Positions 35,421 to 46,770 of a DNA stretch of 64,000 bases are shown in pieces. Origin of the DNA: Jaltomata sinuosa (Eukaryota > Streptophyta > Magnoliopsida > Solanales > Solanaceae); the NCBI GenBank assembly GCA_003996215.1, contig QJPP01007599.1, positions 903,898-967,897 on the forward strand, written 5' to 3'. Below the pieces are notes generated by a model that was given only the letters and a program-made list of their open reading frames with translations, did no database searches and was not told where the DNA came from. The translations under genes and the position numbers were made by a program. Each line of letters starts with the position of its first letter. The stretch's first letter is position 1.

Positions 35421-35425
35421 GTTTT

Positions 35426-37908
35426 TGTAATAACCATCATAGTGATTTTTTACTTTTGGTGCATTTTGACTATTTTACCCCTCTCCGTAGTTGAATTGTG
35501 AAATTTGTGGCCTGCGGGGGTGAGTGGCATTGTTCCCGAGGTATTTGGTTGGATTCTATGAGAGTTTTTCATTTTGAAATATTTTGGAATTGGTATGGTT
35601 TACTTTGGTCAACATTTGAAGATTTTGAGGTCGTATGAGGATTTCTTTAGCTCCAAAATGTTATTTTCGGGTTAGTAACACTTCTGGTTTGGGTCCCGAG
35701 ATGTTCGAATGGATTTTGAGTAGTTGGTTGAAAATTTAGAAGTTTTAGCATAGTGTTGACCTCAGCCAGCATTCATTGAAGAGGACCTCCGTTTGATGTT
35801 TTGACAATTTCATTGTGTCCGAAATGTCATTTCCAGTGGGGTAGCATGTTTGGTTTGTGTTCACGGGATACTGGGGGAATTCCGAGGGTCGATTCCGGGC
35901 TTGATTGGTTGGTTGTGTTGTTGGTGCTAGTGCAGCTGCTCCTGAAGTGCGAGGGTCGCACCTATGGAGCCACACTGGCGACCAGGGTGTCGCTCCTGCA
36001 GACTGGGGATTGGCAAGGGTTGCCCGCTCTGATAGAACCTTGACCACAACAGCTAAGCCGCGGCTGTGGAATTTCTCTTTACATGCAGGCTCGTGCCTGC
36101 AGAGGTGGACCGCTTCTGTGAAACTCAATGTGGTAAGTGGAGTCCGCAATGCCGGACCTTTTCATCGTGCCTGCGAGACTGTACCTATGGCCAATTCCCC
36201 GCTGGTGCAAAGATCGTTGTATCTTACCTGTGGGGTTTCCCTTTTTCATTCCATTTCTTTCATAACTTATTTTTTGAACTTGGAGACTCGATTTTGTGAG
36301 AATTCAAAGGGAATTTTCGAGATTTCTTTGCGGGGCAAGTCTTTTATACTATTTTTACACATTCTCCAATGATTATTTCATGATTTCACCTTCAAATCTT
36401 GGTTTTTCAACTTGAATATTTGGGGTATTTTCCCGGTAAAGTTAAAGAATGATAGATTGATAATTTCAAGTTCTATTTTAACTCTACTTTTTATGAAATT
36501 TCATATTTGAACTCCTTAAGTTATGGGTAAATCGATTTTTCAACAAAATTTCAATTTTTCCCTTAGGGCCTCGGGTTGAATTTTGGGACCCGGATTAGAA
36601 CCATAGTAGTATAGGTATCATTGGACTCGTGTTTACGTGTAGAACTTGTTATTTCTAGATTGAGTGTGTTCTGAAGCTATTCAAAAAGGGAAGGCTCGTG
36701 TGTGATCAAGTTGAGACTTGCGATTCAGCTTTGAGCTAGGTTATGGATTAAATTTCTTCAGACTTTGCTTGTGTAGGAACTTATCGTGTAAAGTATGTTA
36801 TGGGTTAGGCGAATTTAGTGAATCATTGTGGGAATCGAAATTGATTATCATTGTGACTCCCAATTTAGGGCTTATACCGTGAGAGTGATATGAGAGTGAA
36901 ATCTTGACTTGATATTAAGGCTTGTAGCCTGTGTTCATGAGTTGAATGATAGTCTGAGAGTTCATATATATCTATCGTATCTAGCCTTGACTTATTTTTT
37001 TGAGCATATTCATATTCATTCATCTCATGGAACATTGGAGAGTACTATTAAGGAAAAACTGATATTTTATGAGTGATCTGATGTGTTTGTTGGATGGTGA
37101 GAAATGATATTTATCAGTGATCCAATGCATTTGTCGGATGGTGAGGTATGATTTTTTATGAGTGATCCAATACATTTGCCGGATGGTGAGGTATGATACT
37201 ATCGAGTGATTTTGAGTGATTTTATATGGACCCTGCAAGTCCCCCATGGGACCCGCCTTTGCAGCAAACCATTGGAGGGGGTGTATACGGATTGCATTGA
37301 TCATTGCATACCATTGCATTGCATTGGTCATTTGAACTATGATTGTGATTGAGATAAAGTGTGAAATTATTGATATTGAACTGCTGGGACATTTCTACGT
37401 GTAGGGTTATTTTAGTATTCTTTATTCGATATAATTTTCTACTTAAGCTCAGTCGGCCTATGATGCCAACTGAGTACAAGTGGATTGCACTCACTCCTAC
37501 TTTCCTGCATCCTTCTGATCCAGATCCCGATTCGAGTGGTCATCGCGGCTAGTGATCATGCATTGTGGTGGTATCCGAAGCTGTGGTGAGCTCCCCTGAT
37601 CAGAGATTTTTCTAGTTTCATCTATCTTTTATTTCTGTCCTATTTAGTTTTTTTAGGCAGTTTTGTATTTCGATTGGATATTCTGTATTAGAGTCACTCT
37701 TATACTTATCACTTCTGAGTCTTGGGGATTTCAGATATTCTGTTTAGTTCTATATGAGTATACTTTGTGTTATTATTATTATCATCAGTGTATTTATTCT
37801 TTCATGGTTGATTTTATTTTTGGGTTTTCTGTTGTTGAATCAAGCTTTCCTACCATGGTTGGGTTGGGGTAGGTTCCATCACAACTCTTGGAATTTCGGA
37901 TCGTGACA
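35426..37908 (+). repeat. 5' LTR (2.5 kb)
   Basis: It matches 45015-46765 from about 36112 onward. It ends gtgaca at 37908, three bases before the primer site. GC-rich palindromes occur around 35947-35961 (gtgcgagggtcgcac) and 36056-36065 (agccgcggct). Confidence 0.9.
37061..37194 (+). repeat. ~45-bp tandem repeat inside the LTR, three copies
   Basis: The units start gatattttatgagtgatc and end ggatggtgaggtat, at 37061-37105, 37106-37149 and 37150-37194. The 3' LTR has only two copies (45963-46007 and 46008-46052), so a copy was gained or lost after or during insertion. Confidence 0.8.
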
Positions 37909-37911
37909 AGT

Positions 37912-37923
37912 TGGTATCAGAGC
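37912..37923 (+). promoter_or_regulatory. Primer binding site (initiator tRNA-Met)
   Basis: An exact tggtatcagagc lies just downstream of the 5' LTR end. Confidence 0.95.
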
Positions 37924-38092
37924 GCTAGGTTCACCAGTTTCATGAATACAAGAGCAAGTGTCTAGTAGAGTCTCGAGGATCGGTACAATGACGTTCGTAT
38001 CTATCTTCAGGAGGCTATGGGACATTCTTAAGAAAAATCCTTTCTTTTGACTCCTTATCGTGCTAAAAGTTTATATTTCAGTCTCTCAATAG

Positions 38093-40140
38093 ATGGCGAG
38101 GACAAAATCAAGTGCTACTAAGGGTGATGTGCCTGCACCCGCTGCTAGGGCTCCATCTAGGGGTCGAGGAAGGGCTTGCGATCGTGGCATAGGTAGAGCA
38201 CGAGGTGCATTTCCAGCTAGGGGACGTGCCAGGGCAGCATCTCCTGAGCCTGAGATTGAGTTTGGGGATGGGGCTTATCAGCTAGAGGGACTGGGGCCAG
38301 CCCAGGTCCCACAGGGTTTTATAGCCATCCTAGTGTTGCAGGATACCATGGTTCGTATTTTGACTTTATTGGAGGGTATGAATCATACAAGAGCTCTACC
38401 TATTACTCCTGATGGATCTCATACTAGAGATGGAGTTCAGCCTTCAAAGCAGGTACCGGTTCAGGGTTTTCAGACTCTTGGGGTAGTGGCCAACTGTTGT
38501 TGTGGCTCCACATATTAATGCTTTGCCAGTTAGACTTATTGCTCTACCGGTTGTGGCAAGCTGGTGATGACAGTTGAGGAGCAGAAGATGTTCAACAGAT
38601 TTTTTAGGTTGGGTCCTCCCATGTTCGCTGGTGCACCGGAGGAGGATGCATATGAGCTTTTGGCTAGTTGCCAGGAGATATTGCATAACCTTGGTTTGGT
38701 TTAGTCTCATGGTGTGGATTACACTATCTTTCCGATGGTAGGGGCAGCAAAGTAGTGGTGGAGATCTAACTTGCTCGGACTCTTCACTTTTATTGTCATA
38801 CATGTGTCGACATGACATGGGTGTTGGTGTGGTGTGGGATTCGTCTAGTCAATCGAGTTTGGGTACTTTGACCAAAATCGACGGAGAAATTTCGAACATA
38901 TATATATTTAATGAATTTTGTAATCAAAACAAAAGCTAAGGTGAAATTGAAGAATATGAAATACCTTGTCTATACAAATTTCTATGACACTCCCTTTCCT
39001 TTTATCTCTTTCCAGAATTCTCCTCTTATTAATACTTTCTTCTCAAGTTCTCTACATAATATCTCATAATTTAGGTTTTTAGCTCCACTATTACATATTT
39101 GAATTATTTTCAGTTGAATCCCCGCACTTGTATCCCTACCAGAATCCATATCCCCGAATCTTAAAATTTAGATCATGAAGGATCCGACCTCTAGATCCGC
39201 ATCCGTATAGAACACTCGCACCCGAGTCTGAGCAACTTAGGTGGAGATCATATCTTGATTGTAGACCAGCGGGTTCATCTCCTATGACATGAAAGCAGCC
39301 TTAGAGAGCATCCAAGAGATGAGTTTGATTAAGTAGAGCAGGGCACCATGACAGTTACCGAGTACAAGACTAGGTCTCATATTCTGTCTAGGCATGCCTT
39401 GATGAGTATTCCATCAGAGAAGGAGCGGATTAGGAAGTTTGTGAAGGGATTTACTACTCCACTTCATTTGGCTATAGTGCAGTTAGTGACTACTGGGATT
39501 ACCTTTGAGCAGATAGTGGATCATCCTAGGAGTATTGAGGGCATACGTTGCGATGTCTGTAGATGTAGTGGAAAGAGGGCTCGAAGTCACGGCGGTTTCA
39601 GTGGTTCATCATCTCGGAGCAGATGCTTCTCAGATAGGGGTGATCATTATTAGTATAGTAGGCTAGTTTAGACATAGTTGCAGATTTTGGGTGGTGGTTA
39701 TTCTGGATACAGTGGTCAGGGAAACCAGAGTTCGGGATAAGTGTCTACACGCGCTCATTATGGGTTTTCAAGTCACGACGAACACTCTAGTTTGCCCAGG
39801 GTGGCACAACGTTCTTTTCAGGGGAGAGGATGTTTTGGTTGTCATGAGTTGGGTCACATTGCAAGGAATTTCCTGGGGCATAGGCAGGGTCATCCATAAC
39901 AGGGTTCTCAGATGCATGGCACCGACAGCACCGACTAGAGGAGGTGTGCAGAGTGGTAGAGGTGGCTCTTAGGGCACTAGGAGTAGAGCCCATGCAGCTC
40001 GTGGAGGTGGTCGTGGAGTTGCTCAGTCTGGGGGAGGACGTGGGCAGTGTTATGCATTCTCGATTAGACCCTAGGCAGAGGCCTCCAATGTAGTTATACA
40101 GGTATCATCCCCATTTGCCATCGGCCTGCTTTAATATTAT
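38093..40140 (+). pseudogene. gag, interrupted by a MITE and many stops
   Basis: The ATG at 38093 opens MARTKSSATKGDVPAP, then an Arg/Gly-rich stretch (GRGRACDRGIGRARGAFPAR). After a frame change the gag fold reads FRLGPPMFAGAPEEDAYELL (about 38600-38660). At 38766-39240 a MITE splits a WWRS-Y segment. The fold resumes as MTVTEYKTRSHILSRHALMS to FVKGFTTPLHLAIVQ (39348 on). A zinc knuckle near 39835-39880 reads CFGCHELGHIARNF, the final Cys replaced by Phe. Several frames are involved, so this copy is long dead. Confidence 0.85.
38766..39240. mobile_element. hAT-type MITE inserted in gag
   Basis: The terminal inverted repeats ctaacttgctcggactc (38766-38782) and gagtctgagcaacttag (39224-39240) match at 15 of 17 positions. 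The 8-bp duplication gtggagat is exact at 38758-38765 and 39241-39248. An 8-bp duplication points to the hAT superfamily (the next base is also shared, so 9 bp cannot be excluded). Joining the flanks across the insertion restores a continuous gag reading. It has no coding capacity. Confidence 0.92.
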
Positions 40141-40204
40141 TTGGTCTTGGTTTTACCTTCTCCTATGTGTCTGCATATTTTGCATCAGGTCTTGATATTA
40201 TATA

Positions 40205-42309
40205 TGTAACACCCTAGAATTTTGATTCAGCTGTTAAACCTAATTTCTGTGAAATAGTAAAGTCCCCAGAGATCACGGATCATATTACGGACCGTAGTCC
40301 TGGACCACGACCCATAGTCTGACCTGTGGTCTGCTCCTTGGTTGTATTTTTCCCTCGGTCTATGAGTCACTTGATGGCTCATGGTTTGGAACCATGGACC
40401 ATCCTGTGGGCTCGTGGTTCGAGTTCTAAAGGACCCCTCATGAAGGGTCCTAGAATAACGAGTTGGTTGACGAACCATCCTTTTGAACCACAGGTCGTCC
40501 TTCCATCCGTAATCCCTGAGGATCAGAGGATCCTTATGCCTTTAAGTCAGGACCACGAGTCAACAGGATGGTCCGTCATTCTGAATCACAGACCGTAGAG
40601 TGACTCGTGGAGGTGAGTTCCACTAAGCTCCCAGAAGTGGCACCTGAAACCACGGATTAGTTGACGGTTTGTCATTTCAGTTGACGGTCCATAGACTGAC
40701 CTGTTGTCTTTGAAGCCGAGTCTTTTAACAGATTTTTCCCAATTAAATCCCAGGGGTATTTCTATAATTACCCATCCTTTTAACTCTTAAGTGAGGTCGT
40801 TTTGGCCACTTTTAGTAGGGTTTCTACCCTTTTTAGCCTAAGTCAATCCTTATTCCCTCATTCATCTACCTAAAGAGGAAAGGAATTCCTTCAAGTTCCA
40901 AGTCTCAAGCTTCAAGTTCAAGCCTTTTTTTTCAATTTTAGTTGGGTTAGCTTCAATCAAGGTATGTGGGTATTTAATAAGGGATTCCTTTCATCCTTAT
41001 GCCCAAAACTCGTGATTTTTACATTGATTTAGGGATTTATGAAATTAGGGTTCTTACCCAATTTGATGAAAACTTATGGGTTCAATTTTAAAGCTCAAAT
41101 TCATGGTTTCTCATTGCTTATCTACGTTTTAATTGAGGTTTCTTAATTGATTTCAAAAGCCCATGCATCAAATATGATTTCTAGCATGATTCCATTGAAT
41201 TGCATGATTTCAAGTGAAAATTGTCATGTTAGATAACATGACCTTATGTATTATGAAATTGCATGCCTAATTCTTCAAGTTATGAATTTAGAAAGAAAAA
41301 TATGTTTTGAATTATGGCTATGCTAAGTTTTAAAGATTTTGAAGTATGAATTTCATGACATTAGATATGTCTTTGTGATTTATAAAAGGTTTGGCATCTA
41401 GATATGCCTGCCTAACTTATGTGAATTGCATGGTATTAGATTATACACTTATGCTTTTTAAACAGAATTGGCATTAGATTATGTCACAAGATATGTGAGC
41501 TATATGTATATGTTTTGGGAGTAGTATTTAGCACCGAGTTAGACGGGGTGAGATTGCCCTTAGTCCCAGAACTACGTGCCACTGTAGGTGCCCTCTGTGG
41601 CTTATGATAGGATCCTGATATGATATACTTCTAACTTTGGCCAGTTAGGATAACCTTTTTCGATGTGAGTGTATGACACTGGACTCCATGTAGCTCATCA
41701 TGGTTTATGTCGGTTAAGAGAAATTCCTGTATAAAAATTTAAGACTTATGTTTTTCTATTTCATGCTTTAAGCTTTAAACTATGAGATTTACTTATGATG
41801 CTTTCTTATGCATGAACTTAGTTTTAATTACGTTTTAAGTATGTCTTTATTATATTGATGCATGTCTCACATATTCAGTACATCCTATAGTACTAACGCA
41901 TATCCTTGTGCTGCATCCTTTGATGATGCAGATACAGGTTCCTTCCCTCATACTCGTGGCTAGACTTCGCTGGAGTTCCTGTTTCCATTGGTGAGTCCTC
42001 ATTATCCGAGGGCCAGTATTAGACCTATCTCTTTATGTTTTTTTCTTCGGATTTTTGAGTTAGTTTGGGTCTTATTCCATCAACTCTTATGTTAGACTTA
42101 GAGGCTTCAGAAATAGCTAGTTTGTATTCTGAATTGGTATTTTGTAGACTTTATCCCATTTTAATTTATGGATTTCTATATTCATTATGTATTCTTCGGA
42201 TATGTTTCTTGTATTGAATAACTGAGTAAGCTATGACCAAGGGTTAACTTGGGACACTTGTGGTTTCGAGTCCCGTGTTATGCCTATGGGGTAGTCTCGG
42301 GGTGTGACA
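40205..42309 (+). mobile_element. Tekay-type solo LTR inserted in the protease region
   Basis: It starts tgtaacaccctagaatt and ends gggtgtgaca, 2.1 kb, with no internal domain. It is related to but distinct from the LTR at 986: both share an acgtgccactgtaggt-like segment, a catcctttgatgatgcag segment and the palindrome array. It separates the protease active-site segment (about 40130-40200) from the HVATPV segment (about 42330). The flanks atata and atgtg would be a target duplication only with two A-to-G changes, so the exact insertion footprint is uncertain. Confidence 0.85.
40262..40700. repeat. Palindrome array in the solo LTR
   Basis: It contains acggaccgtag, gatggtccgtcatt and tgacggtccatag units. 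The clearest unit, 40553-40610, has outer arms ccacgagtca and tgactcgtgg, which are exact complements, enclosing gatggtccgtc. The position relative to the LTR start matches that of the array at 1070. Confidence 0.75.
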
Positions 42310-43990
42310 ATGTGTGAGTTTCTTGTTGTGCCTATTCATGTTGCTACCCCAGTATGTGATTCTTTAGTGATGGATCAGGTGTACTGATCCTGTATTGTGA
42401 CTCTTTTGGAGTATGATACTTGGGAGAATTTGATTATTCTAGATATGGTTGATTTTGATGTGATTTTGGGCATGGATTGGCTTTCTCCATATCATGCAAT
42501 TGTGGATTGTAGTGCCAAGACAGTTACTTTGGTCATGCCGGGTGTGCTGAGGTTGGAGTGGAAGGGTACCCAGGGTTTGTATCATAAGAGGGTTATTTCC
42601 TTTCTTGAAGCTCAGTGAATGGTTGAGAAGGGATGTCTTTCTTATTTGGCGTATGTGTGTGATACTAGTGCTATCACACCTTTTTTGGAGTCAGTGAGGG
42701 TGGTTAGGGAGTTTATGGATGTCTTCCCTACTGACTTACTAGGTGTTCCTCCTAATATAGACATCGATTTTGATATTAACTTGGAGCTGGATACCAAGCC
42801 CATTCTATTCCTCCTTATAGGATGGCTCTGGCGGAGTTAAAGTAATTGAAGGATCAATTACAGGATTTGTTGAGTAAGGGATTCATTAGGCCAGTGTTTC
42901 GCTTTGGGGTGCTCTGGTGTTGTTTGTGAAAAAAAAGTATGGGTGTATGCGCATGTGTATCGATCATCGACAATTGAATAAGGTGACAATCAAGAATAAG
43001 TATCCTCTTATGCACATTGATGATTTGTTTGATCAGCTTCAGAGTGCTTCAATGTTTTCGAAGATTGACTTGAGATCGGAATACCATCAGTTGAAGATTA
43101 GGGCTTAGATATCCGTAAGACGACTTTTAGGATCTAGTATGGTCATTATAAGTTCTTAGTGATCCCCTTTGGGTTGACTAATGCCCCGGCGGTATTTATG
43201 GAGTTGAGGAATAGAGTGTTTTGGTGCTATCTTGATTCCTTCGTGATTGTGTTTATTGATGATATCTTAGTGTATTCCAAGAGTGAGGCGGATGAGAAAT
43301 TGTATGCTAAGTTCTCAAAGTGTGATTTTTGGCTTAGTTCAATGGCATTCTTGGGACATGTTGTGTCCAAGGATGGTATTATGGTTGATCCAACCAAGGT
43401 TTAGAGATTGGTCCAGGCCTACTTCACCTACAGAGATTAGGAGTTTTGTTAGGTTGGCTAGTTATTATAGATGGCTCGTGCAGGGTTTCTCTTTTATTGC
43501 AGCTCCTTTGACCAAATTGACTCAGAAAAATATTTTTTTTCAGTGATCCGATGAGTGTGAGAAGAGCTTTCAAAAGCTCAAAGGTTTTGTTGACTTCAAC
43601 ACCCATCTTGACCTTACCTGTGGAAGGTGAAGGTTTTACCGTGTATTGTGATGTTTTCGGAGTCGGCCTTGGGTGTGTTTTGATGCAGAAGGGAAAGCTT
43701 ATAGCTTATGCTTCAAGGCAGATAAAGGCCCATGAGAAGAACTACCCCACTCATGACTTGGAGTTGACAGTGGTAGTGTTTATTTTGAAGTTGTGGAGGC
43801 ATTATTTGTATGGGGTTCATTGTGAGGTGTTCCGATTATCGTAGCCTTCAGTATATTTTCAGCCAGAAGGATTTGAATTAAGACAACGTAGGTGGCTGAA
43901 GTTGTTGAAGGACTATGACATGACTATTCTTTACAATCTGGGCAAGGCCAATGTAGTTGCAGAAGCCTTGAGTAGGAAGGCAATGAGTGG
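42310..43990 (+). pseudogene. Protease end, RT and RNase H of the large chromovirus
   Basis: Reading order is VDFDVILGMDWLSPYHAIVD, then VREFMDVFPTDLLG, a frame change near 42800, the RT boxes (KKYGCMRMCIDHRQLNKV, FSKIDLRSEYHQL, PFGLTNAPAVF, VFIDDILVYS), a short deletion before KLYAKFSKCDFW, then the RNase H parts VYCDVFG, YPTHDLELTVVVFILKLWRH and NVVAEALSRKA. The protease active site before the solo LTR reads FGLGFTFSYVSAYF, so the catalytic Asp is replaced by Gly. Numerous stops and frame changes make it non-functional. Confidence 0.88.
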
Positions 43991-43999
43991 GTACTCTTG

Positions 44000-45014
44000 C
44001 TATATTGGTAGCTAAGGAGCGACCTTTGGCTATGGATGTTCAGTGCTTCGCCAATAGCTTCGTTAGACTTGATGTTTCTGAACCCGGTATAGTTCTTAAT
44101 TATGTTGAGGCATGGTCTTTATTGTGAGAGCATATCAAAGATAGGCAGTTTGAGGATGGAAAGTTGTGTATCATTCGGGATAAAGTGTTGAGTGGTGAAG
44201 CTAAGGAAGTGATTCTTGATCCGGAGGGTGTTTTGAGGATCAAGGGTCAACTTTGTGTTCTTAGAGTTGGTGACTTGACTAGATTGATCATGGAGGCTCA
44301 CAGTTCGAGGTATGTATCATGACCTGAAACAACGCTATTAGTGGTGTAGGATTAAGAGGGACATTGTGGAGTTTGTGGCTATGTGTTTGAATTGTCAGCA
44401 AGTGAAGTATGAGCACCAGAGATCAGGTGGTTTGACTCAGAGGATGCCTATACCTGAATGGAAGTGGGAACGTATCACTATGGACTTCGTGGTTGGTTTG
44501 CCTCAAACTTTAGGGAAGTTTGACTCCATTTAGGGTGATTGTGGATAGACGGACCAAATGAGCTTATTTCGTTCCAGTAAAGGTAAACTACAATGCGAAG
44601 AAGTTGGCAAAGATCTACATTCAAGAGATAGTTCAGTTGCATGGTGTGCCCATTTCTATCATTTCAGATAGAGGCACTAAGTTCATCACACTTTTGGAGT
44701 TCCCTGCAGTGAGAGTTGGGCACTCAGTTAAACATGAGTACAACTTTTCACCCACAAACAGATGGTCAGTCACAGCGGACTATTCAGGTTTTGGAGGATA
44801 TGCTATGTGCTTGTGTGATTGATTTTGAGTCATTGGGACGAGTTCTTGCCTTTGGTGGAGTTTTCCTACAACAACAGTTACCAGTCCAGCATTTAAATGG
44901 CACCATTCGAGGCTTTGTATAAGAGGAAGTGTAGGTCTCTAGTTGATTGGTATGATTCCTTTGAGGTTAGGCCATGGGGTACCGACTTGTTCAGGGATTC
45001 GATGGATAGGGTGG
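44000..45014 (+). pseudogene. Integrase, truncated by fusion to LTR
   Basis: The zinc domain reads CLNCQQVKYEHQ (about 44384) and the core ITMDFVVGLPQTLGKFDS, then IISDRGTKFI and DGQSQRTIQVLEDML. It ends at RSLVDWYDSFEVRPWGTDLF then RDSMDRV (about 45012). Immediately after, LTR sequence homologous to 36112 onward begins. The last quarter of integrase and any chromodomain are absent. Stops and frame changes occur throughout. Confidence 0.85.
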
Positions 45015-46765
45015 ACCACTTCTGCGGGGCTCCACGTAGTAAGTGGACTCTATAGCGGCAAACCTTTTTGTCGTGCCTGGGAGACCGTACCTGCGACCAA
45101 TTCTTCACTGGTGCAGAGATCATTGTATCTTACATGTGGGGTTTCCCTTTTTCATTCCATTTCTTCCATAACTCATTTTTTGAGCTTGGGGACTCGATTT
45201 TGGGAGAATTCAAAGAGAATTTCCGAGATTTCTTTGCGAGGCAAGTTTCTTATACTATTTTTACACATTCCCCAATGATTATTTCATGATTTCACCTTCA
45301 AATCTTGATTTTTCAACTTGAATATTTGGGGTTTTCCCGGTAAAGTTAAAGAATGATAGATTGATAATTTCTAGCTCGATTTTAACTCTATTTTTTATAA
45401 AATTTCATATTTGAACTCCTTAAGTTATGAGTAAATCAATTTTTCAATAAAATTTCAATTTTGCCCTTGGGGGCACAAGTTGATTTTTTGGATCCGGATT
45501 AGAACCATAGCAATGTGGGTATTATTGGACTCGTGTTTATGTGTAGAACTTGTTATTTATAGATTGGGTGCATTCTGAAGCCATTCAAAAAGGGAAGGCT
45601 CGTGTGTGATCGAGTAAAGACTTGCGATTCAGCTTCGAGCTAGGTTATGGCTTAAATTTCTTCAGAATTTGTTTGGGTAGGAACTTATCGTGTAAAGCAT
45701 GTTATGGGTTGGGCAAATTTAGTGAATTATTGTGGGAATTGAGATGGATTGTCATTGTGATGCCCAATTTAGGGCTTATACCATGAGAGTGATGTGAGAG
45801 TGAAATCTTGACATGATATTGAGGCTTGTAGCCTGTGTTCATGAGTTGACTGATATTCTGAGACTTCATATATATCTATCGTATCCGGCCTTGACTTATT
45901 ATTTTCAGCATGCATATTCATTCATCTCATGGAACATTGGAGAGTATTATTGAGGAAAAACTGATATTTTATGAGAGATCTGATGCGTTTGCCAGATGGT
46001 GAGGAATGATATTTTATGAGTGATCCAATGCATTTGTCGGATAGTGAGATATGATACAATTGAGTGATTGTATATGGACCTCGCGAGTCCCCCATGAGTC
46101 CCGCCTTTGCAGCAAACCGCTTGAGGGGGTGTATACGGAGTGCATTGGTCATTACATACCATCATATATCACTGCATTGCATTGTTCATTTGAACTATTA
46201 TTGTGATTGAGATAAATTGTGAAATTATTGATATTGAACTGCTCGGACATTTTTGCGTGTAGGGTTATTTTGGTATTCTTTATTCGATATAGTTTTCTAC
46301 TTAAGCTCAGTCGGCTTATGATGCCTACTGAGTACAAGTGGATCGTACTCACTCCTACTTTTCTGCATCTTTCTAATGCAAATCTCGGATCGAGTGATCA
46401 TCGCGACTAATGATCATGCATTGTGGTGGTATCCGAAGCTGTGGTGAGCTCCCCTGATCGGAGATTTTCCCAGTTTCATCTATCTTTATTTCTGTCCTAT
46501 TTAGTTTTCTTAGACAGGTTTGTATTTTGGTTAGATATTTTCTATTAGAGTCTCTCTTGAACTTATGACTTCTGAGTCTTGGGGATTTCGGATATTCTCT
46601 TCAGTTCTATGAGTATACTTTGTGTTATTATTATTATCATCATTGTGTATAGATTCTTCCACTGTTGCTTTTGTTTTTGGGTTTTCGATTGTAGAATCAG
46701 CCCTACCTATCATGGTTGGGTTGAGGTAGGTTCCATCACAACCCTTGAGATTTTGGGTTGTGACC
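45015..46765 (+). repeat. 3' LTR, 5' portion deleted
   Basis: It matches 36112-37908. The first ~690 bp of the LTR and the polypurine tract are missing, and the join to integrase lies in ggtggaccacttctg, present in similar form in the intact LTR (ggtggaccgcttctg). It ends ttgtgacc followed by the target duplication gtttt. Confidence 0.88.
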
Positions 46766-46770
46766 GTTTT

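Larger units (their letters stand above)
35426..46765 (+). mobile_element. Large chromovirus (Tekay-like) with nested insertions
   Basis: The 5' LTR starts tgtaataacc at 35426 and the 3' LTR ends ttgtgacc at 46765. The duplication gtttt is exact at 35421-35425 and 46766-46770. Primer site, gag, protease, RT, RNase H and integrase follow in order on the plus strand, all heavily broken. Two later insertions sit inside: a hAT-type MITE in gag and a solo LTR in the protease region. The end of integrase, any chromodomain, the polypurine tract and the first part of the 3' LTR were lost by a deletion at about 45012. Confidence 0.92.

Noticed and set aside
35905..36372. 155-codon ORF in the LTR of the large chromovirus
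   Set aside because: The homologous stretch of the other LTR does not preserve the frame; LTR sequence, not a gene.
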